From contig JACPYR010000050.1 in assembly GCA_016195965.1 (NCBI GenBank), positions 1 to 34,432 on the forward strand: a DNA stretch of 34,432 nt, written 5' to 3'. Both the position numbers and the translations under genes were made by a program. This DNA is from Nitrosomonadales bacterium (GTDB lineage Bacteria > Pseudomonadota > Gammaproteobacteria > Burkholderiales > Gallionellaceae). The notes beneath the pieces were generated by a model that saw only the letters and a list, made by a program, of their open reading frames with translations, was not told the origin of the DNA and ran no database searches. The first letter of the stretch is position 1. Every line of letters begins with the position of its first letter. This document shows positions 1 through 7,634 of this stretch, piece by piece.

Positions 1-142
1 GGATGGTGCCGGTTTGCAGTCCTGCTCCGCCGATCTTGGGTTTGCGTTCGATGATCGCGGCACGTTTGCCCATGCGCGCCGCTTGCCAGGCTGCATGCTG
101 TCCGGCGGGACCAGAGCCAATAATCAGAATGTCGTAATCCAC
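1..142 (-). CDS. NAD(P)/FAD flavoprotein, SthA-like (N-terminus only)
   Basis: Only the first 47 codons are present; the rest lies beyond the window. The start is a GTG at 140-142, because the frame is closed by TGA at 200-202 and has no ATG. The protein opens with a Rossmann dinucleotide-binding strand (DYDILIIGSGPAGQHAAW, residues 2-19), followed by a basic second strand (AAIIERKPKIGG) and the words LQTGTI. In the pyridine-nucleotide disulfide oxidoreductase family, a GGxxxxxGTIPSK-like stretch at this point is typical of soluble (Si-specific) NAD(P) transhydrogenase and relatives that lack the redox-active cysteine pair. That enzyme interconverts NADH and NADPH in the cytoplasm. The family is well supported, the exact subfamily less so, since lipoamide dehydrogenase-like enzymes begin similarly. 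It follows the rnf operon on the same strand after a 180-base gap in which I see no clear promoter or terminator. Confidence 0.6.
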   Translation of the reverse strand, partial: MDYDILIIGSGPAGQHAAWQAARMGKRAAIIERKPKIGGAGLQTGTI

Positions 143-322
143 GGGATGGTTTGAGGCGAATTCAAACGCCCCATAACTTTTGAATTGAAGAGAATATGGT
201 CAAAAACTATGACCCGAGTGTGCCACGCATTCCACGGCAGCACAATGGGCTATCCAACTTATTAGCTTAGCGCTTACTCTGACAGTAACAGTTGCCTCTC
301 CGCATCTTCTTTGAAATTCCAT

Positions 323-604
323 TTAGTCTTCGTCGTCATCCTCAGCCATTTGCCGACGAGGTACCGTCGCAGGATCCGCGGTAATGCCTCGGTAAATTTC
401 CACTCGGTCGCCGGGTTTGAGCAGCGTGTCCAGCTTGGCCACTTTACCAAAAATACCGACCTGTCTTGTTTCCAGATCAATATCCGGAAACTTTTTCAAG
501 ATACCGGATTGTTCGATTGCATCGTGCAGCGTAGCTTGCTCAGGCACTTCGATACGCAGCCATATCTGCTGCGCGGGTTCGGAATAGGCAATACCAACTT
601 GCAT
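323..604 (-). CDS. rnfH: RnfH family protein
   Basis: 93-residue protein of the RnfH/ubiquitin-like (YfjF) family. It matches the usual length and pattern: an N-terminal beta-grasp strand (MQVGIAYSEPAQQIWLRIEV), a central IFGKV stretch and the GDRVEIYRGITADP block typical of the family, then an acidic tail (AEDDDED). RnfH is encoded at the end of nif-linked rnf operons. Its biochemical role is not settled, and it is not a subunit of the membrane complex. The ATG is preceded by a good ribosome site, GGAGAG. The gene is last in the rnf operon, 126 bases after rnfE, and that gap holds a palindromic repeat. Family assignment is confident; function is not. Confidence 0.88.
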   Translation of the reverse strand: MQVGIAYSEPAQQIWLRIEVPEQATLHDAIEQSGILKKFPDIDLETRQVGIFGKVAKLDTLLKPGDRVEIYRGITADPATVPRRQMAEDDDED

Positions 605-642
605 GAAACTCTCCTTAACGTGAAACTCGCGTAGTGATTCGC

Positions 643-690
643 TCGCCCCCTCTCCTTCCGGGGGAGGGTTGGAGTGGGGGAACGGGCGTG
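643..690. repeat. GC-rich palindromic repeat, copy 1 (between rnfE and rnfH)
   Basis: The stretch contains CCCTCTCC-loop-GGGGGAGGG, able to form an 8-bp stem with one G-T pair, followed by TTGGAGTGGGGGAACGGGCG. Read on the minus strand it gives GCCCGTTCCCCCACTCCAA, which resembles the GCCCGTTCCCCTCACCC of the copy inside nifA (7643-7715). The third copy is at 20478-20522. This style of repeat (CCCTCTCCCGCAAGCGGGAGAGGG-like) is a dispersed intergenic element in many betaproteobacteria. Here it sits in the rnfE-rnfH gap. Confidence 0.6.
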
Positions 691-730
691 GCAGATTTCA
701 TCATCAGGGGTTGCCCAATTACCATGCCCG

Positions 731-1417
731 TTAGTGGCAACCGACTGCTGGTGCTGCAACCTGCACCGCTTCGACAAGCGCGGCACGACGGCGATCGATA
801 ATCCGCTTGAGGGCTATCAGAAATCCCAAGGCCAAAAATCCGCCCGGAGGCAATACCATTAGTAAAAAACCTTTGTAATCCGGAATGAGTTTTAACTCCA
901 TGAAGGAAAATGATTGCCCCAGCAATAAATGGGCATCGGCAAATAACGTGCCGGCACCCAGTATTTCACGCACCGCGCCAATAGTGGTCAAGGCAAAGGT
1001 AAAACCTAATCCCATCATCAGTCCGTCCATGCCAGATGGCAATATCGGATTCTTTGCTGCAAAGGCTTCAGCCCTGCCGAGTACCGCACAATTGGCAACG
1101 ATGAGTGCAATATACAAACCCAGCACCTTGTACAAATCATGTGCCCATGCGTTGATACTCACATCCACCAGCGTCACCAGAGTGGCGATAATTACGATAT
1201 AGACCGGGATACGCACCTCGTCGCTGACGACGTGGCGGATCGATGAGATAAGCATATTCGCAGCAACCAATACGGCGGTGGTAGCGAGTCCCATGCCCAA
1301 GCCGTTGGTGGCGGTACTGGTCACCGCCATCGTTGGACACATCCCCAGCACTTGGGCAAATACAACGTTGTTATCCCAAAGGCCATCGCGGGTAATGCGT
1401 GAATAGGTATTGCTCAT
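731..1417 (-). CDS. rnfE: RnfE, membrane subunit of Rnf electron transport complex
   Basis: 228-residue integral membrane protein with about six hydrophobic segments, homologous to RnfE/RsxE/NqrD. The early LWDNNVVFAQVLGMCP stretch is the conserved segment with the membrane cysteine that, in Rnf/Nqr complexes, helps bind an intramembrane iron centre together with RnfA. The second conserved segment, LYIALIVANCAVLGRAEAFA, is also present, including its cysteine. It pairs with RnfA in the inner membrane to pass electrons across the bilayer. The ATG overlaps the rnfG stop (ATGA) and has a strong ribosome site, GAAGGAGG. It lies in the NifA/sigma-54 controlled rnf operon, so the likely role is ferredoxin or flavodoxin reduction for nitrogenase. 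Confidence 0.95.
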   Translation of the reverse strand: MSNTYSRITRDGLWDNNVVFAQVLGMCPTMAVTSTATNGLGMGLATTAVLVAANMLISSIRHVVSDEVRIPVYIVIIATLVTLVDVSINAWAHDLYKVLGLYIALIVANCAVLGRAEAFAAKNPILPSGMDGLMMGLGFTFALTTIGAVREILGAGTLFADAHLLLGQSFSFMELKLIPDYKGFLLMVLPPGGFLALGFLIALKRIIDRRRAALVEAVQVAAPAVGCH

Positions 1418-2067
1418 GGTTTACCTCCTTCGGGTGTCCGGCCAGATACGTCTCGGGGCACACCTTCATCCAGCAATTTCACACGCTGCTTGTCAAAAAA
1501 TTCCAAGCCACTTTTCACGGCCTTGACTACCCCGCGCGGGGTAATCGTGGCTCCGGCAAATTGATCAAACTCGCCACCATCCTTTTTCACCCCCCATTTT
1601 TCAGCAGGAGGATCGCCCAGATATTTGCTATCAAATTCATATATCCAGCGGCTCTTTGCAGGTTCGATCTTGTCGCCCAAGCCCGGAGTCTCTTTGTGTT
1701 TAATCACCCGCACACCAGTTACATGACCATTGCGCTCAATTCCCATCATGCAATCAATGGGACCGGCATAGCCTGTGCCGCTTACCTTGAACACCACCGC
1801 CTCCACCCTTCCCACCTTGCGCGCGCGATACACGGTGACTTCTCCGTTCGGGCCTTCAAGCAGCAACGTATCTTTGAGCAAATCGTTGTCATATTGCCCT
1901 GGCAGCACTTGGGTCAGGGACTGCTGCATGTCCCTTGCCTGTGCGGCAGCGATATCCGCTGAGGTTGCCTTATCTGCAAGCGCAAGGGCGGCCGTGGTGA
2001 TCAACGCCACACCGCCAAGCGATGCACCTTGATAAAACAATTTGCCGCGAAGTTGCTCCAGATTCAT
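1414..2067 (-). CDS. rnfG: RnfG, FMN-binding periplasmic subunit of Rnf complex
   Basis: 217-residue subunit with one N-terminal membrane anchor (about residues 11-30) and a periplasmic FMN-binding domain. The motif AGATITPRGV places the flavin-accepting threonine at Thr174; in Rnf/Nqr proteins FMN is attached through phosphate to this residue. Conserved ETPGLGDKI lies before it. The start chosen is the ATG at 2065-2067, because AAAGGAG precedes it and it follows the rnfD TGA by one base (TGAGATG). A longer in-frame start at 2127 would run into rnfD. RnfG relays electrons between the membrane iron centre and RnfD/RnfE. The end overlaps rnfE by four bases, indicating translational coupling. 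Confidence 0.94.
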   Translation of the reverse strand: MNLEQLRGKLFYQGASLGGVALITTAALALADKATSADIAAAQARDMQQSLTQVLPGQYDNDLLKDTLLLEGPNGEVTVYRARKVGRVEAVVFKVSGTGYAGPIDCMMGIERNGHVTGVRVIKHKETPGLGDKIEPAKSRWIYEFDSKYLGDPPAEKWGVKKDGGEFDQFAGATITPRGVVKAVKSGLEFFDKQRVKLLDEGVPRDVSGRTPEGGKP

Positions 2068-2068
2068 C

Positions 2069-3145
2069 TCACGACTCCTTTCCGCTTGAAGCAATCGGCA
2101 AAGCCGCCCCTTTGCGATCTCGCCCATAAATACGAGGCTTCACATAATGGTCGATGATGGGCGTGGCTGCGTTCATCAACATGACCGCGAATGCCACTCC
2201 TTCCGGGTAACCACCCCAGGTGCGGATGATCCAGGTCAGCAGGCCGCAAGCCAGCCCGAAGATGAATTGTCCGGTGGCCGTGTTGGGCGAGGTCACAGGA
2301 TCGGTGACAATGAAGAACGCACCCAGCATCAGCCCACCCGACAACAGGTGATACACCGGCCCGGGATAATGTGCCGGATTGAGCGTGCTAAAAATCAATG
2401 CGGGAACGGCCACGCCGAGCAGCATCGCCACAGGCGCGTGCCAGGTGATGACACGCTTGGCAATCAGAAATAAACCTCCAAGCAACAGGAGTAACGCTGC
2501 TGTTTCCCCCAGGCTGCCGCTACGGCTACCCCACAGTGCATCTAAAGGCGCATAGTAACCGGACAGTGCCTGCTCCAGCCCGATGCCGCGCGTGAATTCA
2601 GTCTTCACATGACCGAGCAATGAGGCACTAGCCATACCATCTACATGGACACCCGAAAAAGTAACGGCCAGGCTTTCCAGCAAGCCCGGCGCATGCATCG
2701 AACCCAACGGTGCAGGAACTACCCAAGTGGTCATTTCCACCGGAAAGGAAATCAACAGCATCACCCGTGCTGCCATCGCCGGATTAAATACATTCTGCCC
2801 CAGCCCACCGAACAATTGCTTGCAGATGATGACCGCGAACAAACTCCCCAATACAGCAATCCACCACGGTGCCCATGGCGGCAGCGACAACGCCAACAGC
2901 CAGGCGGTCAAAAGACCTGAGCCATCCTGCAACACCGGACGCACGGCACGTTGCTGCAATCTCAGCACCAATGCTTCGCCTATCAGCGCAGACAGTAGCG
3001 CCACTAACCACAGATTGATGGCAGGCCAACCATATAGCCAGAACCCGAACAGCGTGGCGGGAGCCAGGGCGATCATCACCAGCCGCATCACTTTGTTGAT
3101 GGTGAGCGGTACGTGCGCGTGAGGGGAATGTGCGATTTGTGTCAT
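2069..3145 (-). CDS. rnfD: RnfD, membrane subunit of Rnf complex (unusual flavin site)
   Basis: 358-residue polytopic protein of the RnfD/NqrB family. Recognisable blocks are FAVIICKQLFGGLGQNVFNP, LMLGAFFIVTDPVTSP and GGYPEGVAFAVMLMNAATPI. Family members normally carry FMN on a threonine in an (S/Q)(G)ATPLD-type motif. Here the aligned stretch reads LSGYYAPLDAL, with Ala199 where the threonine is expected. The codon is an unambiguous GCG in this sequence. Either this lineage of nif-linked RnfD does without that covalent flavin or it uses another site. The ATG overlaps the rnfC stop by four bases. The identity is secure; the flavin content is an open question. Confidence 0.93.
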   Translation of the reverse strand: MTQIAHSPHAHVPLTINKVMRLVMIALAPATLFGFWLYGWPAINLWLVALLSALIGEALVLRLQQRAVRPVLQDGSGLLTAWLLALSLPPWAPWWIAVLGSLFAVIICKQLFGGLGQNVFNPAMAARVMLLISFPVEMTTWVVPAPLGSMHAPGLLESLAVTFSGVHVDGMASASLLGHVKTEFTRGIGLEQALSGYYAPLDALWGSRSGSLGETAALLLLLGGLFLIAKRVITWHAPVAMLLGVAVPALIFSTLNPAHYPGPVYHLLSGGLMLGAFFIVTDPVTSPNTATGQFIFGLACGLLTWIIRTWGGYPEGVAFAVMLMNAATPIIDHYVKPRIYGRDRKGAALPIASSGKES

Positions 3146-4626
3146 ACGGCCTCCGTAACCTGTTCGGCTTGCTTCTCTTTAGCCAGCCTCTCTTTGGCCT
3201 CCCTTGCCGCCTTGCGTTTCGCTGCCGCCTCCTGGCGTTCACGCTCGATACGCTGCATCCTGGCCATGCGTTCATCGGCCAATTTCTTGGTGGCCTCCTG
3301 CTTCAGCTTGCCGCGCTCCTGGGTAGCCAAATCGCCCTTGGCATAATTAAAGTAATGCACCAGCGGAATATGTGCAGGACAGACATAAGAACAGGAGCCG
3401 CAGGATATACAATCTTTTAGCCCCAGCTTGACTGCACCGGGCAAATCAGCCGCGCGGATATGCGCCGCCATTTCCAGCGGCAACAAGCCCACCGGACAGG
3501 CACGCACACAAGTCGAACAGCGGATGCATGGCGATGCCTCGCTTTGGCCGATTTCATCCTTGGTCAGGGCCAGCACACCGCTGGTACCCTTTACCACCGG
3601 GACTATCGGATTGGCAATTTGCTGCCCCATCATCGTGCCACCCAACACCAGTCGTGCAGGCGGTTTCGCATAACCACCGGCGAACTCGATCAGCTCCTGC
3701 GCTGGCGTACCGATCAGCACTTGCAGATTGCAAGGTTCCTTGATCGCGCCACCGCTCACCGTGACAAGTCGCGATACCAACGGCTTACCGTAGCGTATTG
3801 CCTCATACACCGCGAACGCAGTGCCGACGTTGTGCACCAGAATGCCGATGTCGGCAGGCCGTCCGCTGGCAGGAATCTCCTTGCCGGTCAGCACCTGTAT
3901 GATCTGTTTTTCCGAGCCCATCGGATACATGCTGGGAATCACCACTACATTCACCGCGCTATCTTTTGCTGCCACACGCATCGCGGCAATTGCTTCCGGC
4001 TTGTTGTCCTCGATGCCGACCAACACTTCCTTTGCGCCCACCGAATAAGCGATCAGCCGGATACCTTCGACAATTTTCGCAGCGCGCTCGCGCATGATGC
4101 GGTCATCGCAAGTCAGATACGGCTCGCATTCGCCGCCGTTCATGATCAGCGTATGTACTCCGTTCTTGCGGCTAAGGCTGAGCTTCACCGCCGCAGGGAA
4201 AGTCGCCCCCCCCAGGCCGACGATGCCTGCCGCACCGACACGGTTGGAAATTTCCTCGGCAGATAATGCAAACGGATCAGCCAGTGTTTCTGTTTCCAGC
4301 CAGCGATCCTCGCCATCCGTTTCCAGCGTGATGGTTGGGATGGATAAACCGGATGGATGCGGAGCCGGATAATCACCCAGTGCGGCAATTACACCTGAAG
4401 TTGGCGCGTGTACCGGCGCGGAAATCATACCCTGACCGGCAGCGATAAGCTGACCTTTCAGCACCTTGTCGCCGACCTGTACCACTGGCGTGGCGGGCGC
4501 ACCGATATGTTGTTGCAATGGCACGAACAATCGTTTGGGTAGCGGCAACACGCGAATGGGGCGATCCGCCGACAACTCCTTGCGTCCCTCTGGATGAACA
4601 CCGCCGCGTAATTGAAATAATTTCAT
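3142..4626 (-). CDS. rnfC: RnfC, NADH/FMN and two-[4Fe-4S] subunit of Rnf complex
   Basis: 494-residue peripheral subunit. Order of domains: N-terminal RnfC barrel-sandwich-like segment (FQLRGGVHPEGRKELS), a Complex I 51-kDa-like FMN/NADH domain with the glycine-rich GAAGIVGLGGATFPAAVK and NGGECEPYLTCDDR, an SLBB-like segment, then two ferredoxin-type clusters (CIRCSTCVRACP and CISCGSCSYVCP). The last 60 residues are a charged, alanine/lysine/glutamate-rich helix, common in proteobacterial RnfC. The subunit exchanges electrons with NADH on the cytoplasmic face. Seven bases separate it from rnfB; the ribosome site is weak (GTGAAG), so coupled translation is likely. Confidence 0.95.
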   Translation of the reverse strand: MKLFQLRGGVHPEGRKELSADRPIRVLPLPKRLFVPLQQHIGAPATPVVQVGDKVLKGQLIAAGQGMISAPVHAPTSGVIAALGDYPAPHPSGLSIPTITLETDGEDRWLETETLADPFALSAEEISNRVGAAGIVGLGGATFPAAVKLSLSRKNGVHTLIMNGGECEPYLTCDDRIMRERAAKIVEGIRLIAYSVGAKEVLVGIEDNKPEAIAAMRVAAKDSAVNVVVIPSMYPMGSEKQIIQVLTGKEIPASGRPADIGILVHNVGTAFAVYEAIRYGKPLVSRLVTVSGGAIKEPCNLQVLIGTPAQELIEFAGGYAKPPARLVLGGTMMGQQIANPIVPVVKGTSGVLALTKDEIGQSEASPCIRCSTCVRACPVGLLPLEMAAHIRAADLPGAVKLGLKDCISCGSCSYVCPAHIPLVHYFNYAKGDLATQERGKLKQEATKKLADERMARMQRIERERQEAAAKRKAAREAKERLAKEKQAEQVTEAV

Positions 4627-4633
4627 AATCGCT

Positions 4634-5173
4634 TCACGTCGCCAGAATAGGCGCAGAGGGTTTACTCCAATGCCAGGATTGCAGAGTCGTTGGAATCGGT
4701 TGGAGTTTGATGGATTCGGTCGGGCAGACTTCTTCGCATTTGCCGCAGGCAGTACAGGCTTCGCGGAACACTACATGAATCTGTTGCGCCGCTCCCATGA
4801 TGGCATCAGTGGGGCACACCTTGTAACAACGTGTGCAACCGATACATATCTCCTCCTTGACTTCGGCTATCATCGGAACAGATTCCTTCACGCCAGCCAG
4901 ATTCACATCCGTCCCCAACCGGGTCGCCAAGGCCAAAGCTACAGCACGACCGCCAGGCGGGCAAAGCGTCACTGGCGCACGCCCCTCGGCCAACGCTTGT
5001 GCCGCACCGGCACAGCCGGGAAAACCGCACTGCCCACACTGTGAGCCGGGCAGTATCTCTATCAATTCTGCGACAAGAGCATTGCCTCCCACCTTAAACA
5101 CGCGGGCCGCCACTCCCAGGATAAGGCCCAAGATTGCGCCCAGAATAGTCAAACTTGTCAGTGCGATAACCAT
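4634..5173 (-). CDS. rnfB: RnfB, ferredoxin-type subunit of Rnf complex
   Basis: 179-residue protein with an N-terminal membrane anchor (residues about 3-25), then a 4Fe-4S domain (CGQCGFPGCAGAAQ with a further cysteine in VTLCPPGG) and two 4Fe-4S motifs (CIGCTRCYKVCP and CTACGKCEEVCP). This is the standard RnfB layout and length for proteobacteria. RnfB is the likely electron exit to soluble ferredoxin or flavodoxin. The ATG has GGGAGG about ten bases upstream. The 38-base gap to rnfA contains a 17-bp tandem duplication. Confidence 0.95.
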   Translation of the reverse strand: MVIALTSLTILGAILGLILGVAARVFKVGGNALVAELIEILPGSQCGQCGFPGCAGAAQALAEGRAPVTLCPPGGRAVALALATRLGTDVNLAGVKESVPMIAEVKEEICIGCTRCYKVCPTDAIMGAAQQIHVVFREACTACGKCEEVCPTESIKLQPIPTTLQSWHWSKPSAPILAT

Positions 5174-5193
5174 TTTATTGCGTCCTCCCTGAT

Positions 5194-5227
5194 CCTAATT
5201 TGGAACCAGCCCTAATGTGGAACCAGC
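5194..5227. repeat. 17-bp tandem duplication at the rnfA 3' end
   Basis: Two adjacent 17-base units, CCTAATTTGGAACCAGC (5194-5210) and CCTAATGTGGAACCAGC (5211-5227), differ at one base. The second unit contains the last codons and TAG stop of rnfA (minus strand). The first repeats the same bases, including a second TAG, just downstream of the stop. It looks like a recent slippage duplication. Confidence 0.85.
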
Positions 5228-5793
5228 CCGGCAAAACCCATGAAAGCCAGGGCTAACAGCCCTGCCGTGATGAAGGCAATGGGCGCGCCGGCAAAAGTTG
5301 CCGACACACTGGCAAGAGCGATACGCTCCCGCATACCCGCGAACAGTACTAACACCAGCGTGAAACCGACCGAGGAGCCAAAGCCACCGATCAGGCTTAC
5401 CGCAAAACTACTTTTTTCTTGCACATTGAGCAGCGGCAACCCCAGCACAGCACAGTTGGTGGTGATCAACGGCAGGTAGATGCCCAGTACTTGATACAGT
5501 TCGGGACTGACTTTGCGGATCACCATCTCGGTAAACTGAACCACTGCGGCAATCACCAGAATATAAGTCAGGATACGCAGATACTGGATGTCCAACGGCA
5601 TCAGCAGCCAATGCTCCAGCAACCAGGCACCCGCAGTGGTGAAGGTAATTACAAAGGTTGTGGCAAGCCCCATACTCAAGGCCGTGTCCATCTTCTTGGA
5701 TATACCCATGAACGGGCACAATCCCAGAAACTTCACCAGCACCACGTTATTTACCAGTGCGGTGGAAAGCAGCAACAACAGATATTCGCCCAT
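5212..5793 (-). CDS. rnfA: RnfA, membrane subunit of Rnf complex
   Basis: 193-residue membrane protein homologous to RnfA/RsxA/NqrE, with six hydrophobic segments. Conserved segments are [20 protein letters not shown] and [18 protein letters not shown]; each carries a cysteine expected to help ligate the intramembrane iron centre shared with RnfE. An in-frame ATG ten codons upstream (5823) is rejected, because it falls inside the sigma-54 promoter at 5820-5834 and would lie upstream of the predicted transcript start. The ATG at 5793 has AGGAG nine bases before it. It is the first gene of the rnf operon. Confidence 0.94.
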   Translation of the reverse strand: MGEYLLLLLSTALVNNVVLVKFLGLCPFMGISKKMDTALSMGLATTFVITFTTAGAWLLEHWLLMPLDIQYLRILTYILVIAAVVQFTEMVIRKVSPELYQVLGIYLPLITTNCAVLGLPLLNVQEKSSFAVSLIGGFGSSVGFTLVLVLFAGMRERIALASVSATFAGAPIAFITAGLLALAFMGFAGLVPH

Positions 5794-5819
5794 ATCGATA
5801 ATCTCCTGGTACTCCTTCC

Positions 5820-5834
5820 GCAAACGTCATGCCA
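5820..5834 (-). promoter_or_regulatory. Sigma-54 (-24/-12) promoter of the rnf operon
   Basis: The minus strand reads TGGCATG-ACGT-TTGC, which fits the TGGCACG-N4-TTGC consensus with correct GG-to-GC spacing and one mismatch. Transcription should begin around 5808-5809, leaving a leader of only about 15 bases that starts just before the AGGAG ribosome site of rnfA. A NifA-type activator site lies 107 bases upstream. Confidence 0.85.
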
Positions 5835-5940
5835 ACTAACTCGAATAATCTGAACGTGCAGAAAATCAAGCTGCTGGCGCATTAGTGCACCAATCCAGCG
5901 CACAAAACGTTTGTCATTGTCGGGGCGAACACCATGCGAA

Positions 5941-5956
5941 TGTAGCAAACATGACA
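5941..5956. promoter_or_regulatory. NifA upstream activator site for rnfA
   Basis: TGT-AGCAAACATG-ACA is a perfect TGT-N10-ACA palindrome. It sits 107 bases upstream of the -24 element at 5834, within the usual 80-150 base range. By chance such a site appears about once per 4 kb, so the support comes from its position relative to a good sigma-54 promoter. Confidence 0.75.
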
Positions 5957-6053
5957 ACCCGCTTGCTTTACGCGCCTCCGAGATAAAACAAAAACACTGA
6001 GGGCATGGTTATTGCTAAATAGTTATTTACTAAATATCTAAATCGGATGATTC

Positions 6054-7634
6054 ATGGCCCAGTTGCCCAAAGACAAGTTACCCACTGAGAAGAACATAAG
6101 CTCATCTTCTTCCACTGAAGAAGCAGCTAATTTCGTGCCACCGCATATTTTCCGTCAGGTGGTCGAGCAATCCGCGCTGGCGATATCCATTACCGATGCG
6201 CATGCCAGCATCCTGTATGCTAATCCTGCATTCCAGCGTACTTCAGGTTATGAGCTGCACGAAATTCTGGGACACAATGAATCTCTGCTGTCCTATCGGG
6301 TGACCCCAAAACTGGTGTACGAAACCATGTGGGCACAAATCAAACGGCAGCGCCCGTGGAATGGCCTGCTGGTGAACAAACGCAAGGACGGCAGCCGCTA
6401 TCTCGCCGAGTTGACCATCTCACCGGTGGTGGATGAACAGGGCAACACCACGCACTATCTCGGTATGCATCGTGACGTTACCGAAGTGCATAGGCTGGAA
6501 CGGCAGGTACAGAATCAAAAAACGCTGATCGAATCGGTGGTAGATGTGGCGCAAGTCGCCATCGTGCTACTGGACGAACAAGAACGCGTGCTACTGGACA
6601 ATCAGGAATACAAAAAGTTGATCGGCGATCTTGGTAAAGAGCCGGCTACCAGGCTACTCGCCGCGATGCGCACACAAATGGGCAAGGCTTTTGATCTGGC
6701 GCAAAGCAAACACCACAACATCGCCGCACGAGAAGTTTGCGTAGAATTGACCAACCGCGCCGCACGCTGGTTCTCCTGTGCGATTTCCTGGTTCGAGGAA
6801 CAGGATGTCGGCGCGGATGCATTTTATGAACCGTCGCGCCGCCATTACCTGCTGCTCACGATACAGGACATCAGCGAACTCAAACGCCAACAGGAAGCGA
6901 TACGCATCAACAGCCTGCGCGCGCTGTTGTCGGAACAGGAGCGCATCCAGGGGTTGCGCGAAACGCTGGCCGGAGCGGTATATCAACTGGAAGGCCCGCT
7001 TAACATGCTGGCTGCCGTGTCCAATATGCTGGAACGCCGCCGCGAACCGGGCAGCGAATTGCCAGCCGCCACCGCGCTGGAAGAGGCCATACAGAAAAGC
7101 CACGAAGCGGTAGAAACACTGCGCGCCTGCATCCCGGACCAGACCTCCGAGACAATGCAATCCGTCAATCTCAACGATATCTTGTCGGATATGCTCAAGC
7201 TCTGCACTGCCAGCCTGCTCGGTGCGGGCATCGTCGTGGAATGGCAACCCCAGCCAAACTCCGAGGCCGTTCTTGGGCATCCTGCGCAACTCTCCAATTT
7301 GTTCAAACAGCTCATCGCCAATGCCGTGGAAGCGATCAATGAACAACGAGGCCCACGCCGAGAATTGCGCATTGCCTGCGTTACTCGCCCCGATTGCATG
7401 GAAGTATTCATCGAAGATAGTGGCCCTGGCATCTCAGATGAATTACGCTTCAAGGTATTCCAGCCATTCTTCACCACCAAGAGCGCTACGCAGCAGCATC
7501 TCGGCTTGGGACTGGCAATGGCACAGGATGTAGTGGCGCGCCACGGCGGTACCATCGACATCGACCCGGATTTCCGGAGCGGTTGCCGGGTACGCGTGCA
7601 ATTGCCACGGGCAACGGGAGACAGCCATGTCTAA
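6054..7634 (+). CDS. nifL: NifL, redox-sensing anti-activator of NifA
   Basis: 526-residue PAS-PAS-kinase-like protein, close to the usual NifL length. PAS1 (residues about 32-150) includes [20 protein letters not shown] and [13 protein letters not shown], which match the FAD-binding PAS of NifL, with the conserved tryptophan at Trp102. A second PAS follows (about 160-285). The DHp-like helix reads [13 protein letters not shown], with Tyr310 where kinases have the phospho-accepting histidine, consistent with a non-phosphorylating NifL. The GHKL ATP-binding module is intact: ANAVEAIN (about 422), EDSGPGISD (about 453), FQPFFTTKS and GLGLAMA (about 484). NifL binds and inhibits NifA when oxygen or fixed nitrogen is high. 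The stop overlaps the nifA start by eight bases, so the two are made together. The ribosome site is weak (GGA). Confidence 0.93.
   Translation: MAQLPKDKLPTEKNISSSSSTEEAANFVPPHIFRQVVEQSALAISITDAHASILYANPAFQRTSGYELHEILGHNESLLSYRVTPKLVYETMWAQIKRQRPWNGLLVNKRKDGSRYLAELTISPVVDEQGNTTHYLGMHRDVTEVHRLERQVQNQKTLIESVVDVAQVAIVLLDEQERVLLDNQEYKKLIGDLGKEPATRLLAAMRTQMGKAFDLAQSKHHNIAAREVCVELTNRAARWFSCAISWFEEQDVGADAFYEPSRRHYLLLTIQDISELKRQQEAIRINSLRALLSEQERIQGLRETLAGAVYQLEGPLNMLAAVSNMLERRREPGSELPAATALEEAIQKSHEAVETLRACIPDQTSETMQSVNLNDILSDMLKLCTASLLGAGIVVEWQPQPNSEAVLGHPAQLSNLFKQLIANAVEAINEQRGPRRELRIACVTRPDCMEVFIEDSGPGISDELRFKVFQPFFTTKSATQQHLGLGLAMAQDVVARHGGTIDIDPDFRSGCRVRVQLPRATGDSHV

Noticed and set aside
311..634. 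Plus-strand frame over rnfH
   Set aside because: It is antisense to a well-supported rnfH with a ribosome site; the translation has no recognisable family.
3460..4266. 268-codon plus-strand frame over rnfC
   Set aside because: It is antisense to conserved rnfC domains; composition is typical of a shadow frame rich in His, Arg and Gln.
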